This document shows, piece by piece, positions 16,326-24,751 of a stretch of 64,000 nt of DNA. The notes under the pieces are model-generated. The model was not told where the DNA came from. It ran no database searches and was given only the letters and a program-made list of their open reading frames with translations. Both the position numbers and the translations under genes were made by a program. This stretch comes from a virus, in IMG/VR virus record IMGVR_UViG_3300021479_000006, positions 1-64,000 of that record. One strand, written 5' to 3'. Position 1 is the stretch's first letter. Each line of letters opens with the position of its first letter.

Positions 16326-16631
16326 TTATTTTAGTTTACCACTTAAACGTTCCCAAAAAGTTAATTTCTTTTTGTATCGTTCACTTAAGTTATTTATCTT
16401 GTATTGCTGTTCTTGTATTTGATTCAAAAATATTTGATTTAATCTTAAAAGTTCTTTTTCACTATCTCTAGCTTGTTCAAGCTCATTAATCACTCGTATT
16501 TTATCTGATTGAATATACCTTATAGTAGATTTTGCTTCATCAAGAAATGAAGAAACTTGTTGATGTGTGTAATTTTGATAACCATCATTGTTATACAAAA
16601 ATTCAATAAAATCTTTTACCTGAGGCCACAT
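16326..16631 (-). CDS. Coiled-coil protein (101 aa)
   Basis: Almost entirely helical and charged, with heptad-like stretches (FLDEAKSTIRYIQSDKIRVI; LLRLNQIFLNQIQEQQYKIN) ending in a basic tail (RYKKKLTFWERLSGKLK). It lies 11 nt upstream of the ClpA-like gene in the same operon, so it could be an adaptor or assembly partner for that ATPase. This is suggested by position only. No known family. Confidence 0.6.
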   Translation of the reverse strand: MWPQVKDFIEFLYNNDGYQNYTHQQVSSFLDEAKSTIRYIQSDKIRVINELEQARDSEKELLRLNQIFLNQIQEQQYKINNLSERYKKKLTFWERLSGKLK

Positions 16632-16679
16632 ATTATATTGTTTATATAGGCTTAAAATATTATACCTATAAACAAAATT

Positions 16680-16982
16680 CTAAATATTCCAAGTTGGTAT
16701 ATCATGAATAGGCATCCAATATAGAACTGTAACATAATCGTCATCAAGTTGCCATTCGTTCATACAACTATTTCTATATACTTTTGCGGGAAAAGTATAT
16801 TTCTCATATTTTTTACTAAAAAGAGTTTCTTCGGAAGCAATTTTTTCAACAACACCCCAGAAACAACCTATATCAGGTAATTTTTCAGATGAAGAAATCC
16901 AACCTATACCAAGTAGAGATTTTAATTCTTCTCCACTAATTATTGGTACTTCTATTTCTGTTTTTATTTCGTAATTTTCCAT
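16680..16982 (-). CDS. DUF551-like protein (100 aa)
   Basis: It carries the DUF551 pattern: WISSSEKLPDIG near the start of the domain (usual form W-I-S-x-x-x-x-L-P-x-x-G) and a closing VLYWMPIHDIP (usual form V-x-x-W-M-P-x-P-x-P). DUF551 proteins are small and common in phages and prophages; their function is not established. The gene is 3 nt from its upstream neighbour and part of the minus-strand operon. Confidence 0.65.
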   Translation of the reverse strand: MENYEIKTEIEVPIISGEELKSLLGIGWISSSEKLPDIGCFWGVVEKIASEETLFSKKYEKYTFPAKVYRNSCMNEWQLDDDYVTVLYWMPIHDIPTWNI

Positions 16983-16985
16983 AAT

Positions 16986-17384
16986 TTATTGTAAATTGTA
17001 AACAAGAGTTTTAAAATTAATAGCATTCAACTGTATTTCAGGGACTTCCTCAGAAAAGTAATACCAGTGATCACCTCTACATAATTTAACATCGTTATCA
17101 ATGGATTCTATTACCATAAAATCATATTCTGAACAAAAGAGTAAATCTTTATCATAATGGTAATTATGAATATCGTCATTATAATAATCCCAAAATTTAT
17201 CATAAATTTCTGAGAGTCTATTGTAACATTCAGATTCAGTTTCATAATACTCTTCTACATGTTTCTCTTCATCTAAACGGCCTTCGTATATTATGAAACG
17301 CCATCCTTTTTCAGATTCTTTCCATATATAAAAATCATCCAGCATATCTTTTAATTCATCACTATAATTATCCGGTGTATACAT
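16986..17384 (-). CDS. Acidic, tyrosine-rich hypothetical protein (132 aa)
   Basis: The product is strongly acidic and rich in Y and W (for example EEYYETESECYNRLSEIYDK and FWDYYNDDIHNYHYDKD). ATG 17384 is preferred; an upstream ATG at 17423 would overlap the DNA polymerase gene by 26 bp. Such acidic, aromatic small proteins in phages are sometimes DNA mimics or inhibitors of host nucleic-acid enzymes, but nothing specific supports that here. It follows DNA polymerase directly in the operon. Confidence 0.6.
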   Translation of the reverse strand: MYTPDNYSDELKDMLDDFYIWKESEKGWRFIIYEGRLDEEKHVEEYYETESECYNRLSEIYDKFWDYYNDDIHNYHYDKDLLFCSEYDFMVIESIDNDVKLCRGDHWYYFSEEVPEIQLNAINFKTLVYNLQ

Positions 17385-17397
17385 ATTAGTAGTTTTT

Positions 17398-20247
17398 TTA
17401 AAAATCCCATTCTTTATCATCATTCAAAATAGCCTCGTTATCAGCGTTTATTTTAATAGTTTTTTCATCATCACCCCATTTATTAATAACACTGGTTTTA
17501 GCATTTTCTAAGACTTTCTTTTTCATGTCTTTAGTAGTATTGAATATATCAAGTCTCATTTGAAGATTTCTATCAAACTGACTTAGTCCAAGTACAGCAT
17601 TAAATCTATTTACCAGAGAAAGAATTGTTTTTTCAAATGTTAAATCACGATCTATTGGTGCTTCTCTCTCAGCAAATTCAATAGGATATGAGCCACGAAT
17701 ATAAGCAAATTCTTTAGTACCTTTTAATTTAGTAACTGATTTAGCATAATAATATTTTATTTTATCACCAGCCTGAATTAAGTTATACTTATTTTTTAAG
17801 GTTGAGTTTTTATTTAATAAATAATTATAGAACCCAGCAGCTTTAACATTATGTGTTGCACCTTTTTCATATAAGAAATTTGCTTGGTCATCAATTATAG
17901 CACCCATATCATTTACTGATGTACTACAACTAATATCTTCTATATCAGCAACCTCATGAGCCATTTTAATTTTCTTTAACAATTTATTCAATTCAAAATC
18001 ATTAAGATCATCTTTGTTGATAAAATAATATTTTATAATACCATCCATATGTTCTCTCACAAATAAAGGTGTTTTAGAACTTACGATATCAATACCTGTT
18101 GGACTTAGTTTAGACAAACTAGCATGAAATATTCCTTTCTTACACCAATCAGGATTTTCTGTTCTTTCTTCACCATCTTCCCAGGCAAGATTTTTAATAT
18201 ATTTTTTCTTCTCTAAGAAAATAATAGATTCGCTTATACTTTCAAGTTCAAATTCTTCTATATTTTTCACTTTATATTTATCAGCATAAGCTTCGAGTAC
18301 ATCTACAAAATATCCAGCTAATCTATGATTATTAACCGTATGTACAAATTTTATAGGATCCTCATTCCAACCACAACTTTGTGCACCCGGATAGAAAGTT
18401 ATATAATTAGAATCTGTGTCAATATATACTGTACATGATGTTTTTTTAGGAATTTGTTTAACATCCGTTACACCAAGTATTTTATGTAATTCAGTATCTA
18501 AATGCCATTTATTATGCCAATAATCTTCATTCGCTGTACCCATTACTTGAATTATATCACGACCAAATGCTGTAATAGTACTTGCAACACCGTTTTCGAA
18601 AGCAACGAAGTGTCTGGCTGCAAAGGCACCATAAGAACCATTCAACACAAGTTTTAATGCCATCTGAATAGCATCAAATCTGTTGTAGCTGGCCATAGCT
18701 TCTTCATATTTAACTTTTAACTCAGCCATCAATTCCTTATCTGGTTTCAATTTAGACTTCTCAGCCTTCATCTGATCCGAATATGTTTTAGCTTTATCTT
18801 TTGATTCTGTGGCCCACTTCTTATTTTTCTTTCTATCATAGTAAATCTCTGTAAGTTTATTCACCACAACAGATTCACTTCTGGCAAATACAGCATTATT
18901 AACAGCTACAATATCATCTTCAGCAATTTTATATTTCTTACCTTTCCATAAAGCATATCCAGGTTCATCTTTAATAACATAACCTCTAAATGTTTCAGGC
19001 GAAAGATTAAACTGTCTGATATTTGTCGGATATAGAGAAGCGAAGTCATAACATGACACATACCGGTTCATACCTTTTAAAGGATTCTTTACATAACCAC
19101 CTTTAATCTTCTCTTCAATATGACTATCATCGTAATCTTTAAAGAAAACAATATTTAACTTATCCCGGTAATCTTCTCTAAGGATACCTTCAGTTACACG
19201 AAGCGTTGTCACAGCATCCAATATTCTTACCTTCGCAAGAGAAGCAATAGCAAACATAATGTTTGCATACTTAGTCTTTTCATGAATAAGTTGCACAAGT
19301 ATGGAGTCAGCAGCATTATAAAATAAATATTCTTCCAAATTTTCATCATATAATTGTTGAAGATCTCCAGGATATTTAATTTTACCAACACCAAGAAGTT
19401 TCATAGAAACGAAATCCAAAGCAGCCGATTCTTTTACTTTGATAGAAGTATCCCATTTTTTATACAGATCCATGTAATCGACAATTACACGATGTCTTGG
19501 AAGTTCTTCGTATTTCTTTTTTAATTTCTTCTTTTTATCAGCAGCACTTGGTTCCTTATTAAAAGGTTTGTCAAGTAATCTTGATGGACTTACACTAGAA
19601 GGATCTAAACCAAGTTTTCTTGCTCTATTAATGATATAGACCCAGTCATATTCAACAAAGTTCCAACCTGTTATAATAGAGAAATTTGGTATAACCTGTT
19701 CAAGTAAATAAGCAACTAACGCTCTTTCAGGATCTTCATTATCATGAAAACTGATGTATTTCACATCAAAATTTAAATTGAAGTTTTCAAAGTGTTTATC
19801 AAGCTTCTTTTTAATGTTATTAATCTGACCATTACCCATAGGTTTAAGGCCTAATAGCATTACTTTACTACCAACAACAATTGACACAGTAAGAATAGGT
19901 GCAGCTGCCTTTTGTGGGGGCGACCAACCACCAGGAAGAATTTCATTTTCAATATCTATAAAAGCTATTTGTTTTGGTTCAACATAACCAAATATTTCTT
20001 CACGTTCCTTTTGTTCCAGAGCATCAAAAAACTCAAAAACACTATAACGGTTTGGTATTTTACAATTTACAACTTTTACAGCTTCACCATCCCAAGTATG
20101 ATATTCACTTTTATCAGGATCATCTTGGACAGTTTTTACGTATTTTTTGGGCTTTCTCCAGGGATAGTATTTCATCCTAAATTTACCTTTAGGGTCAAGA
20201 TAGGAGGCCATCAAACTTCCCGATTTGTATTCAAAATCTATAAGCAT
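17398..20247 (-). CDS. Family B DNA polymerase with 3'-5' exonuclease (949 aa)
   Basis: All signature motifs are present in order. Exo I is IAFIDIENE (D98, E100), Exo II is TGWNFVEYDWVYIINR, and Exo III is YNAADSILVQ. Polymerase motif A is YDFASLYPTNIRQFNL, motif B is KLVLNGSYGAFA, and motif C is YIDTDSNY. Both the proofreading and polymerising sites look intact. The length and the opening (short beta domain before Exo I) resemble T4-type phage polymerases (T4 gp43 is 898 residues). It is the first gene of a 12-gene minus-strand operon and is divergent from the 20402 operon. Confidence 0.95.
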   Translation of the reverse strand: MLIDFEYKSGSLMASYLDPKGKFRMKYYPWRKPKKYVKTVQDDPDKSEYHTWDGEAVKVVNCKIPNRYSVFEFFDALEQKEREEIFGYVEPKQIAFIDIENEILPGGWSPPQKAAAPILTVSIVVGSKVMLLGLKPMGNGQINNIKKKLDKHFENFNLNFDVKYISFHDNEDPERALVAYLLEQVIPNFSIITGWNFVEYDWVYIINRARKLGLDPSSVSPSRLLDKPFNKEPSAADKKKKLKKKYEELPRHRVIVDYMDLYKKWDTSIKVKESAALDFVSMKLLGVGKIKYPGDLQQLYDENLEEYLFYNAADSILVQLIHEKTKYANIMFAIASLAKVRILDAVTTLRVTEGILREDYRDKLNIVFFKDYDDSHIEEKIKGGYVKNPLKGMNRYVSCYDFASLYPTNIRQFNLSPETFRGYVIKDEPGYALWKGKKYKIAEDDIVAVNNAVFARSESVVVNKLTEIYYDRKKNKKWATESKDKAKTYSDQMKAEKSKLKPDKELMAELKVKYEEAMASYNRFDAIQMALKLVLNGSYGAFAARHFVAFENGVASTITAFGRDIIQVMGTANEDYWHNKWHLDTELHKILGVTDVKQIPKKTSCTVYIDTDSNYITFYPGAQSCGWNEDPIKFVHTVNNHRLAGYFVDVLEAYADKYKVKNIEEFELESISESIIFLEKKKYIKNLAWEDGEERTENPDWCKKGIFHASLSKLSPTGIDIVSSKTPLFVREHMDGIIKYYFINKDDLNDFELNKLLKKIKMAHEVADIEDISCSTSVNDMGAIIDDQANFLYEKGATHNVKAAGFYNYLLNKNSTLKNKYNLIQAGDKIKYYYAKSVTKLKGTKEFAYIRGSYPIEFAEREAPIDRDLTFEKTILSLVNRFNAVLGLSQFDRNLQMRLDIFNTTKDMKKKVLENAKTSVINKWGDDEKTIKINADNEAILNDDKEWDF

Positions 20248-20372
20248 ATTCTAATATTGTTTGAGAAGTATATTGTATAGCTGGGTTATTAGATAAAGTT
20301 TTTGTATTTAAACAAAATATTTTCTACAAATTATATGTTAAATTTTTTATAGGTTTTTGTAAAATAGTTTAT

Positions 20373-20380
20373 TACTTTTG
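20373..20380 (+). promoter_or_regulatory. Bacteroidota-type -7 element TACTTTTG
   Basis: It matches TAnnTTTG and lies 21 nt upstream of ATG 20402. A TTTTTG lies 13 nt further upstream, shorter than the usual -33 to -7 distance. Confidence 0.4.
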
Positions 20381-20401
20381 TATTATTAAATATTTGAAAA
20401 C

Positions 20402-20905
20402 ATGTTTAAAAAATTAAAAAATCACTTTTGGGGAGCATTCTTTTTGATTACCAGTATTCTGTTAATCGTTTCCTTAATATTTGCTAATAAATTTAACCTT
20501 GTACCAGTTTTTTTGGTTATATGTCTAATTATGAGCATTATGTTACATTTGGGTTGTGCTTATGAATCAAAATGGTCGGATCCAACAAAAATAAAAATTG
20601 TTTCTGTTAAAATATTAAAAAAACGGCAGTGTATTTGGGAAACCAGATATTTTGTTTTTGAACAACATACTGTCACAGATTATTATATGGGATATTTTAT
20701 AAAGTCTAAAACTATATGGCCAGAAAATATCAACTACAGAGAACGTTACAATGATTCATATGAAACCAAAGAAGATGCTATGATAGAAATTTTATTAACA
20801 CTTAAAACTTTAAAAGCTAATCTGTATAATGAACCTACAGTAAAAGATATAGAAGAGGTTTACGAAATTACGGTTGCTGAAGAACTGACCAAAATAGAAA
20901 TATAG
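20402..20905 (+). CDS. Membrane protein with two N-terminal helices (167 aa)
   Basis: Two adjacent hydrophobic segments at about residues 9-28 (WGAFFLITSILLIVSLIFA) and 34-52 (VPVFLVICLIMSIMLHLGC) form a hairpin anchor. The rest is a soluble alpha/beta domain of about 110 residues (ETRYFVFEQHTVTDYYMGYF, then an acidic helix KEDAMIEILLTL). No signal for export beyond the anchor. It starts the plus-strand operon that continues with SmpB, with only 2 nt between the genes. Function not recognised. Confidence 0.65.
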   Translation: MFKKLKNHFWGAFFLITSILLIVSLIFANKFNLVPVFLVICLIMSIMLHLGCAYESKWSDPTKIKIVSVKILKKRQCIWETRYFVFEQHTVTDYYMGYFIKSKTIWPENINYRERYNDSYETKEDAMIEILLTLKTLKANLYNEPTVKDIEEVYEITVAEELTKIEI

Positions 20906-20907
20906 TA

Positions 20908-21357
20908 ATGGAAGTTATTTTTACAAATAAAAAGGCCCGGTATGAATACGAGTTTATAGAAACCGAAATAGCTGGTATCATGTTACATGGTTCCGAAGTA
21001 AAAGCTTTGAGAGAAGGTAAAACCAATATTGATGATGCTTACCTAACTATAAAAGATAGCAAAGTAATTATCCAGAAAATGTTTATTGGTGATCAGAAGG
21101 TCTCTAATCACACTTCACATGATAACTCCAGGGACCGGATTATTCTTATGACTAAGAATCAAAGAAGAAAATGGTTACAAAAGTTGGAAACAAAAGGTTT
21201 AACAATTATTCCATACAAAGTTTTCTTTGATGATAAAAATATTTGTAAAATAGAAGTTGTTTTAGCTAAAGGCAAAAAGCTTCATGATAAGAGAGAATCA
21301 ATTAAAAGTAAGGATATTGACAGAGACACAAAAAGAGAATTAAGCAATCTAAATTAA
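20908..21357 (+). CDS. smpB: SmpB, SsrA/tmRNA-binding protein
   Basis: Near full-length SmpB (149 residues; cellular proteins are about 150-160). Visible hallmarks are NKKARYEYEFIETEIAGI, the motif GSEVKALREGKTNIDDAYL, the RKWLQKLETKGLTIIPYK segment, and the C-terminal AKGKKLHDKRESIKSKD tail that inserts into the ribosomal decoding centre. SmpB binds tmRNA and rescues stalled ribosomes. A viral copy is unusual. No tmRNA gene is visible in this window, so it may use the host tmRNA or one elsewhere in the genome. It shares an operon with a J-domain protein and a ClpP. Confidence 0.95.
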   Translation: MEVIFTNKKARYEYEFIETEIAGIMLHGSEVKALREGKTNIDDAYLTIKDSKVIIQKMFIGDQKVSNHTSHDNSRDRIILMTKNQRRKWLQKLETKGLTIIPYKVFFDDKNICKIEVVLAKGKKLHDKRESIKSKDIDRDTKRELSNLN

Positions 21358-21362
21358 ACTAT

Positions 21363-22403
21363 ATGACAAATTCAAAATGGACACACGAAAGTTTGTTGTT
21401 GATGGAGAAAATCAACAATCACTTTAATAAACTATGTAGTGAGACAAACTATGTAAACAGGCTCGGTGAAGAAAACAATTGGACTTTTACTTATACCGTA
21501 AGAGCAGTTGAAGAATATAAGAAATTTTTATTCTTATTCGCTATAGATAAAGACCCTGTTTCACCATCACATCCAATAGATGAAGCTTGGCACACACACA
21601 TTCTCTACACAAAAAATTACTTCAACGAACTTTCCACTATTCTTGGTAAAACATTACATCATGAACCAGAAACTGGAAGAAAACAAATCGAAGAGATTAC
21701 CAAACTAAAAAATTGGTACAAATCTACACTGGAACGTTATAACAGTTATTTTGGTGAGGAACCTAAAGATATTTGGACTGTAGTCAAAAAAGATAATTAC
21801 AGTATTGCTGATGAGGAAAATTTATCAAAAAAAGCTAATTCTTTACATGGTATGTTGTATGTAAATATTATCCCCATTGTTATTTTAGTAATACTATCCG
21901 GTGGATTTGCCTTATTTGGTTTATTCTGGTGGGCTTTAATTGGTGCTGTAATAGCTACAACTTATTATATTTTTAATGCTATTTCAGAAAACAAAAAAGA
22001 ACGTGACGATAGAGAGGAAGAAGAACGATTGTCTAGAATTAGACACACTTCTCATAAAGAAACTCAATATAGCTCAAAAAATAGATATACGGAAGATCTT
22101 AATAAAAGGCGTTCTGAAACACCAAAAACTATTGAGACAATTCATACAACTGAAACAGTTCATCATTCAGGATTGGATCCCGTGACTTCATATCTTTTGA
22201 TGGATTCCATAATGAATCATAATAATGAAAGTAATAATCCAGATACTAGTAATGATTCAGGAAAATCTAGCTGTTCAAGTTGCTCATCAAAATCAAGTTG
22301 TTCCAGTTCTTCAGATTCTAGTTCACATTCAAGCTGCTCTTCAGGTTCTAGCTGTTCAAGTAGTAGTTGTTCATCAGGTTCTAGTTGTGGTGGTGGAGAT
22401 TAA
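21363..22403 (+). CDS. Membrane protein with GRDP-like domain and Ser/Cys-rich tail (346 aa)
   Basis: The N-terminal 130 residues contain VSPSHPIDEAWHTHILYTKN and LHHEPETGR, the signature of glycine-rich-domain-containing (GRDP-like) proteins (D-E-x-W-H-x-H, then H-H-x-P). Two hydrophobic segments at about residues 164-198 (VNIIPIVILVILSGGFALFG; WALIGAVIATTYYIF) form a membrane hairpin. A charged linker follows, and the last 60 residues are almost only S, C, G and H with regularly spaced Cys, ending in CGGGD. The tail may bind metal or form disulfides. Function unknown; located 5 nt after smpB. Confidence 0.7.
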   Translation: MTNSKWTHESLLLMEKINNHFNKLCSETNYVNRLGEENNWTFTYTVRAVEEYKKFLFLFAIDKDPVSPSHPIDEAWHTHILYTKNYFNELSTILGKTLHHEPETGRKQIEEITKLKNWYKSTLERYNSYFGEEPKDIWTVVKKDNYSIADEENLSKKANSLHGMLYVNIIPIVILVILSGGFALFGLFWWALIGAVIATTYYIFNAISENKKERDDREEEERLSRIRHTSHKETQYSSKNRYTEDLNKRRSETPKTIETIHTTETVHHSGLDPVTSYLLMDSIMNHNNESNNPDTSNDSGKSSCSSCSSKSSCSSSSDSSSHSSCSSGSSCSSSSCSSGSSCGGGD

Positions 22404-22430
22404 TAAATAAATTTCCGCTTATACGAATTT

Positions 22431-23138
22431 ATGAATAAAATAAAAAACCTAAAGAAACAACGTGTTTTAAACCGATACTTTTTCTTCCAACAAGAACTCG
22501 ATATAAAAGAGAACATGTTGGAAGAAATGGATATCGAATTTAGAGATGCTCTTAGTGTTTTCTTAAAAAACAATCCTGAAGTTGATAAATTATATCAAGA
22601 AAGACTCAAACAAAAACAGGATGAGGAATTTCAACGTTATAAAGAAGCCTTCAGTGAAGAAACTGGTGAAATATTAAGTGATTCAAAAGAAATAATTCTT
22701 TCTGATAAAAAAGAGGAAAATTTCTTTGAAGAGGATCCAGAAGAATATACTAATGAAGAATCCGATGATAATGAATCTGAAGAAGATAATTCTGATAAAG
22801 AAGAAAAAAAGATATATCAGAAGTTATATCGAGAAATAGTTAAAATAACACATCCAGATAAAGTGAAGGATGACCAGAGAAATAAAATGTATATCAGGGC
22901 TACTACAGCTTATGAAAAAAATGAATTTCTTGTTTTAGTAATGATTGCGAGCCAATTAAATATTGAATGGGATTGGAATCCTATTATGGAAACAAGAGTT
23001 AAAACAACGGTAGATGGTTTACAAAAGAAACTAGTTTTAATAGAAAAAAGTGTATCCTGGCTTTGGTATAATACAGAAAATGACGATACAAAAAATCAAG
23101 TTCTTATGGTATTTCTCCGAAATATTTTACAATCATGA
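22431..23138 (+). CDS. Acidic protein with C-terminal J-domain-like segment (235 aa)
   Basis: A helical N-terminus is followed by a very acidic linker (residues about 95-125, EEDPEEYTNEESDDNESEED) and then a DnaJ-type segment: KLYREIVKITHPDKVKDD, with the diagnostic HPD tripeptide after helix II, and YIRATTAYEKNEFLVLVMIA as helix III. The J-domain would stimulate DnaK-type Hsp70 ATPase. A J-domain near the C-terminal half is unlike classic DnaJ but is seen in specialised co-chaperones. It overlaps the next gene by 4 bp (ATGA). Its neighbours SmpB and ClpP suggest a role in protein quality control. Confidence 0.7.
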   Translation: MNKIKNLKKQRVLNRYFFFQQELDIKENMLEEMDIEFRDALSVFLKNNPEVDKLYQERLKQKQDEEFQRYKEAFSEETGEILSDSKEIILSDKKEENFFEEDPEEYTNEESDDNESEEDNSDKEEKKIYQKLYREIVKITHPDKVKDDQRNKMYIRATTAYEKNEFLVLVMIASQLNIEWDWNPIMETRVKTTVDGLQKKLVLIEKSVSWLWYNTENDDTKNQVLMVFLRNILQS

Positions 23139-23608
23139 TTCTTCAGAATCAACTTATCAATTATTTAAATGAAAACCTTGATCATAACAATGATTCCAAG
23201 GTTTTCTTATTATATCTACATTCTGAATTAAAGAATAAGCCTGCATCGGATGAGTTAAATAATCAGGTATTAGAAAAATTAAAAAATATGTTACCTATGG
23301 GTGACTGGTATTCTTATTGTTTAAATACAAATAATAAAGAAGATTTTTTCGATAGACTAAAACAAATTGTATATGAAGCTTCACATTTGAACATTCTTGA
23401 TATACTTAAAAAACATTCTGATTTAGAATCGGATGCAAGACAGGAAGAAGATTATAAGTTATATCTTATTGATTTTCTCACTAATAATATCAATGAGAAA
23501 GATTATGATATGGAAACAAAGGATTCCTTATCACAATTATATGAACTTATTATTTCTGGTGAAATTCAGTATGTAGAAGATATGTCGAAATACGGCCTTA
23601 TTTTATAA
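23135..23608 (+). CDS. Acidic helical hypothetical protein (157 aa)
   Basis: An acidic, helix-rich protein (LINYLNENLDHNNDSKVFLL; EDFFDRLKQIVYEASHLNIL). No cysteine-based, catalytic or membrane motif. The start ATG overlaps the stop of the J-domain gene in an ATGA arrangement, which implies translational coupling and likely partnership with that protein. Function unknown. Confidence 0.65.
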   Translation: MILQNQLINYLNENLDHNNDSKVFLLYLHSELKNKPASDELNNQVLEKLKNMLPMGDWYSYCLNTNNKEDFFDRLKQIVYEASHLNILDILKKHSDLESDARQEEDYKLYLIDFLTNNINEKDYDMETKDSLSQLYELIISGEIQYVEDMSKYGLIL

Positions 23609-23654
23609 ACTTTTCATCAATAAAGGATATAATTCTTAAACTGAATTTATATTC

Positions 23655-24209
23655 ATGGAAAAACCTGTAAGCAGAAAAATATATCTATCCGAACAATTTA
23701 CACAAGAAAGTATTAAATTAGTAACAAAAAGTATTGATGAAATTAATGATAAAGATGATACCCTTGAAAGAGAACTTTTAATTACTTATGGATTAACATA
23801 TGAAAGAAAACCAATTGAGCTCAAAATCGATTCGTTTGGTGGGATGGTATATATGGCATTTGGATTAATTTCTGTTTTAGAAAATTCTAAAACACCTATA
23901 CATACAATTGTTACAGGTTGTGCAATGTCTTGTGGATTTTTACTTCTAATTTGTGGTAAGAAAAGATTTGCACATAAACATAGTACTATTTTATATCATC
24001 AAGTATCTTCTGGTGGTCGTGGCACATTAAAAGAACTCGAAGATAATATTGTTGAAACTAGACGTATCAACAAAGTTCTTAGAGATGTTACGTTAGCTAA
24101 AACTAAAATATCAAAAGCAAGATTAAAAGAATGTTATGAAAAGAAAATCGATTGGTACATTACCGCTGAAGAAGCTCTTAAACTTGGTATTATTGATGAG
24201 ATATTATAG
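23655..24209 (+). CDS. ClpP-like serine peptidase 1 (184 aa)
   Basis: The ClpP fold with the intact triad Ser92 (TGCAMSCGFLLL), His115 (TILYHQVSSGG) and Asp166 (KKIDWYITAEEALKLG). The oligomerising stretch IELKIDSFGGMVYMAFG corresponds to the ClpP oxyanion/GG region (here FGG). Length is slightly below the usual 193-207, with no propeptide. It is probably a tetradecameric peptidase that needs an AAA+ partner; the ClpA-like protein at 14395-16314 is a candidate. It is the last gene of the SmpB operon and lacks a late-promoter box, so it is likely expressed earlier than the second ClpP. Confidence 0.88.
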   Translation: MEKPVSRKIYLSEQFTQESIKLVTKSIDEINDKDDTLERELLITYGLTYERKPIELKIDSFGGMVYMAFGLISVLENSKTPIHTIVTGCAMSCGFLLLICGKKRFAHKHSTILYHQVSSGGRGTLKELEDNIVETRRINKVLRDVTLAKTKISKARLKECYEKKIDWYITAEEALKLGIIDEIL

Positions 24210-24410
24210 TTTGTTCTCTGTAGAAAACATTTCTTTAAGTTTTTGTTTATGTGTTTCATTTTTACAACGAATAGCGTACACTTGATATTTTTTATTAAAA
24301 TATACACTACTTATAGCTTTACCAATACTCCTGGCGATATCTTCGACAGGAGTTTTTTCTTTTGAGAAAACATAATTATTTCCACCTATACCTACTTTAA
24401 ATACTACCAT
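24204..24410 (-). CDS. Small hypothetical protein (68 aa)
   Basis: A compact alpha/beta protein (MVVFKVGIGGNNYVFSKEKT; PVEDIARSIGKAISSVYFNK) with a basic C-terminal helix. It overlaps the end of the clpP gene by 6 bp on the opposite strand. It lies downstream of the paired hairpins at 24426-24474, which may regulate it. No family recognised. Confidence 0.55.
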   Translation of the reverse strand: MVVFKVGIGGNNYVFSKEKTPVEDIARSIGKAISSVYFNKKYQVYAIRCKNETHKQKLKEMFSTENKL

Positions 24411-24425
24411 ATTCTTATAAAATGT

Positions 24426-24474
24426 GAAACCCGGTTGATAGCGACATCTCCGGGTTTCTTGCCATAACAGGCAA
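24426..24474 (-). ncRNA. Two stacked hairpins, candidate structured RNA or regulatory element
   Basis: On the minus strand TTGCC-TGTTAT-GGCAA is followed without gap by GAAACCCGG-15 nt-CCGGGTTTC; the 15-nt loop can pair further (GAT/ATC). Nine perfect pairs are striking in AT-rich DNA. It lies in the only gap (24411-24505) between two co-directional minus-strand genes. No strong U-run follows on either strand, so it is not a standard terminator. Confidence 0.45.
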
Positions 24475-24505
24475 ACGATCCTAATTCGTATTTTAAATAT
24501 TTTAA

Positions 24506-24751
24506 TTAAGCCTCAGTATCTTCAATAACTTTACATAGAGAAGCACAATATGTATCCTCTAATAAAAGTAAACTATCATAAAATTCCTTTGCGATAGCTT
24601 CTTCTCCTATCTCAAAAAATTTCGAATGATCTATAATATCTTCAGTTCTACCTAAATCTTCTTTTTTTGTAGTCCAAACTACACAGTAAGCTCTCCTTGG
24701 AGCATTATTTTCATGAACAAAATTTTCAAAAGATTTTATATAGTTTTTCAT
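24506..24751 (-). CDS. Small protein with capsid-targeting-like N-terminus (81 aa)
   Basis: The N-terminus MKNYIKSFENFVHEN closely matches that of the OmpA-domain protein (MKNYVKTFEQF), including a V-H-E that could serve as a protease site. The remainder is a small alpha/beta domain (RRAYCVVWTTKKEDLGRTED; ALEIGEEAIAK-type helix) with an acidic end. The start overlaps the stop of the upstream ParB-like/nucleotidyltransferase gene by 4 bp (ATGA), so the two tagged proteins are probably made together. Interpreted as a packaged internal protein; function unknown. Confidence 0.7.
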   Translation of the reverse strand: MKNYIKSFENFVHENNAPRRAYCVVWTTKKEDLGRTEDIIDHSKFFEIGEEAIAKEFYDSLLLLEDTYCASLCKVIEDTEA

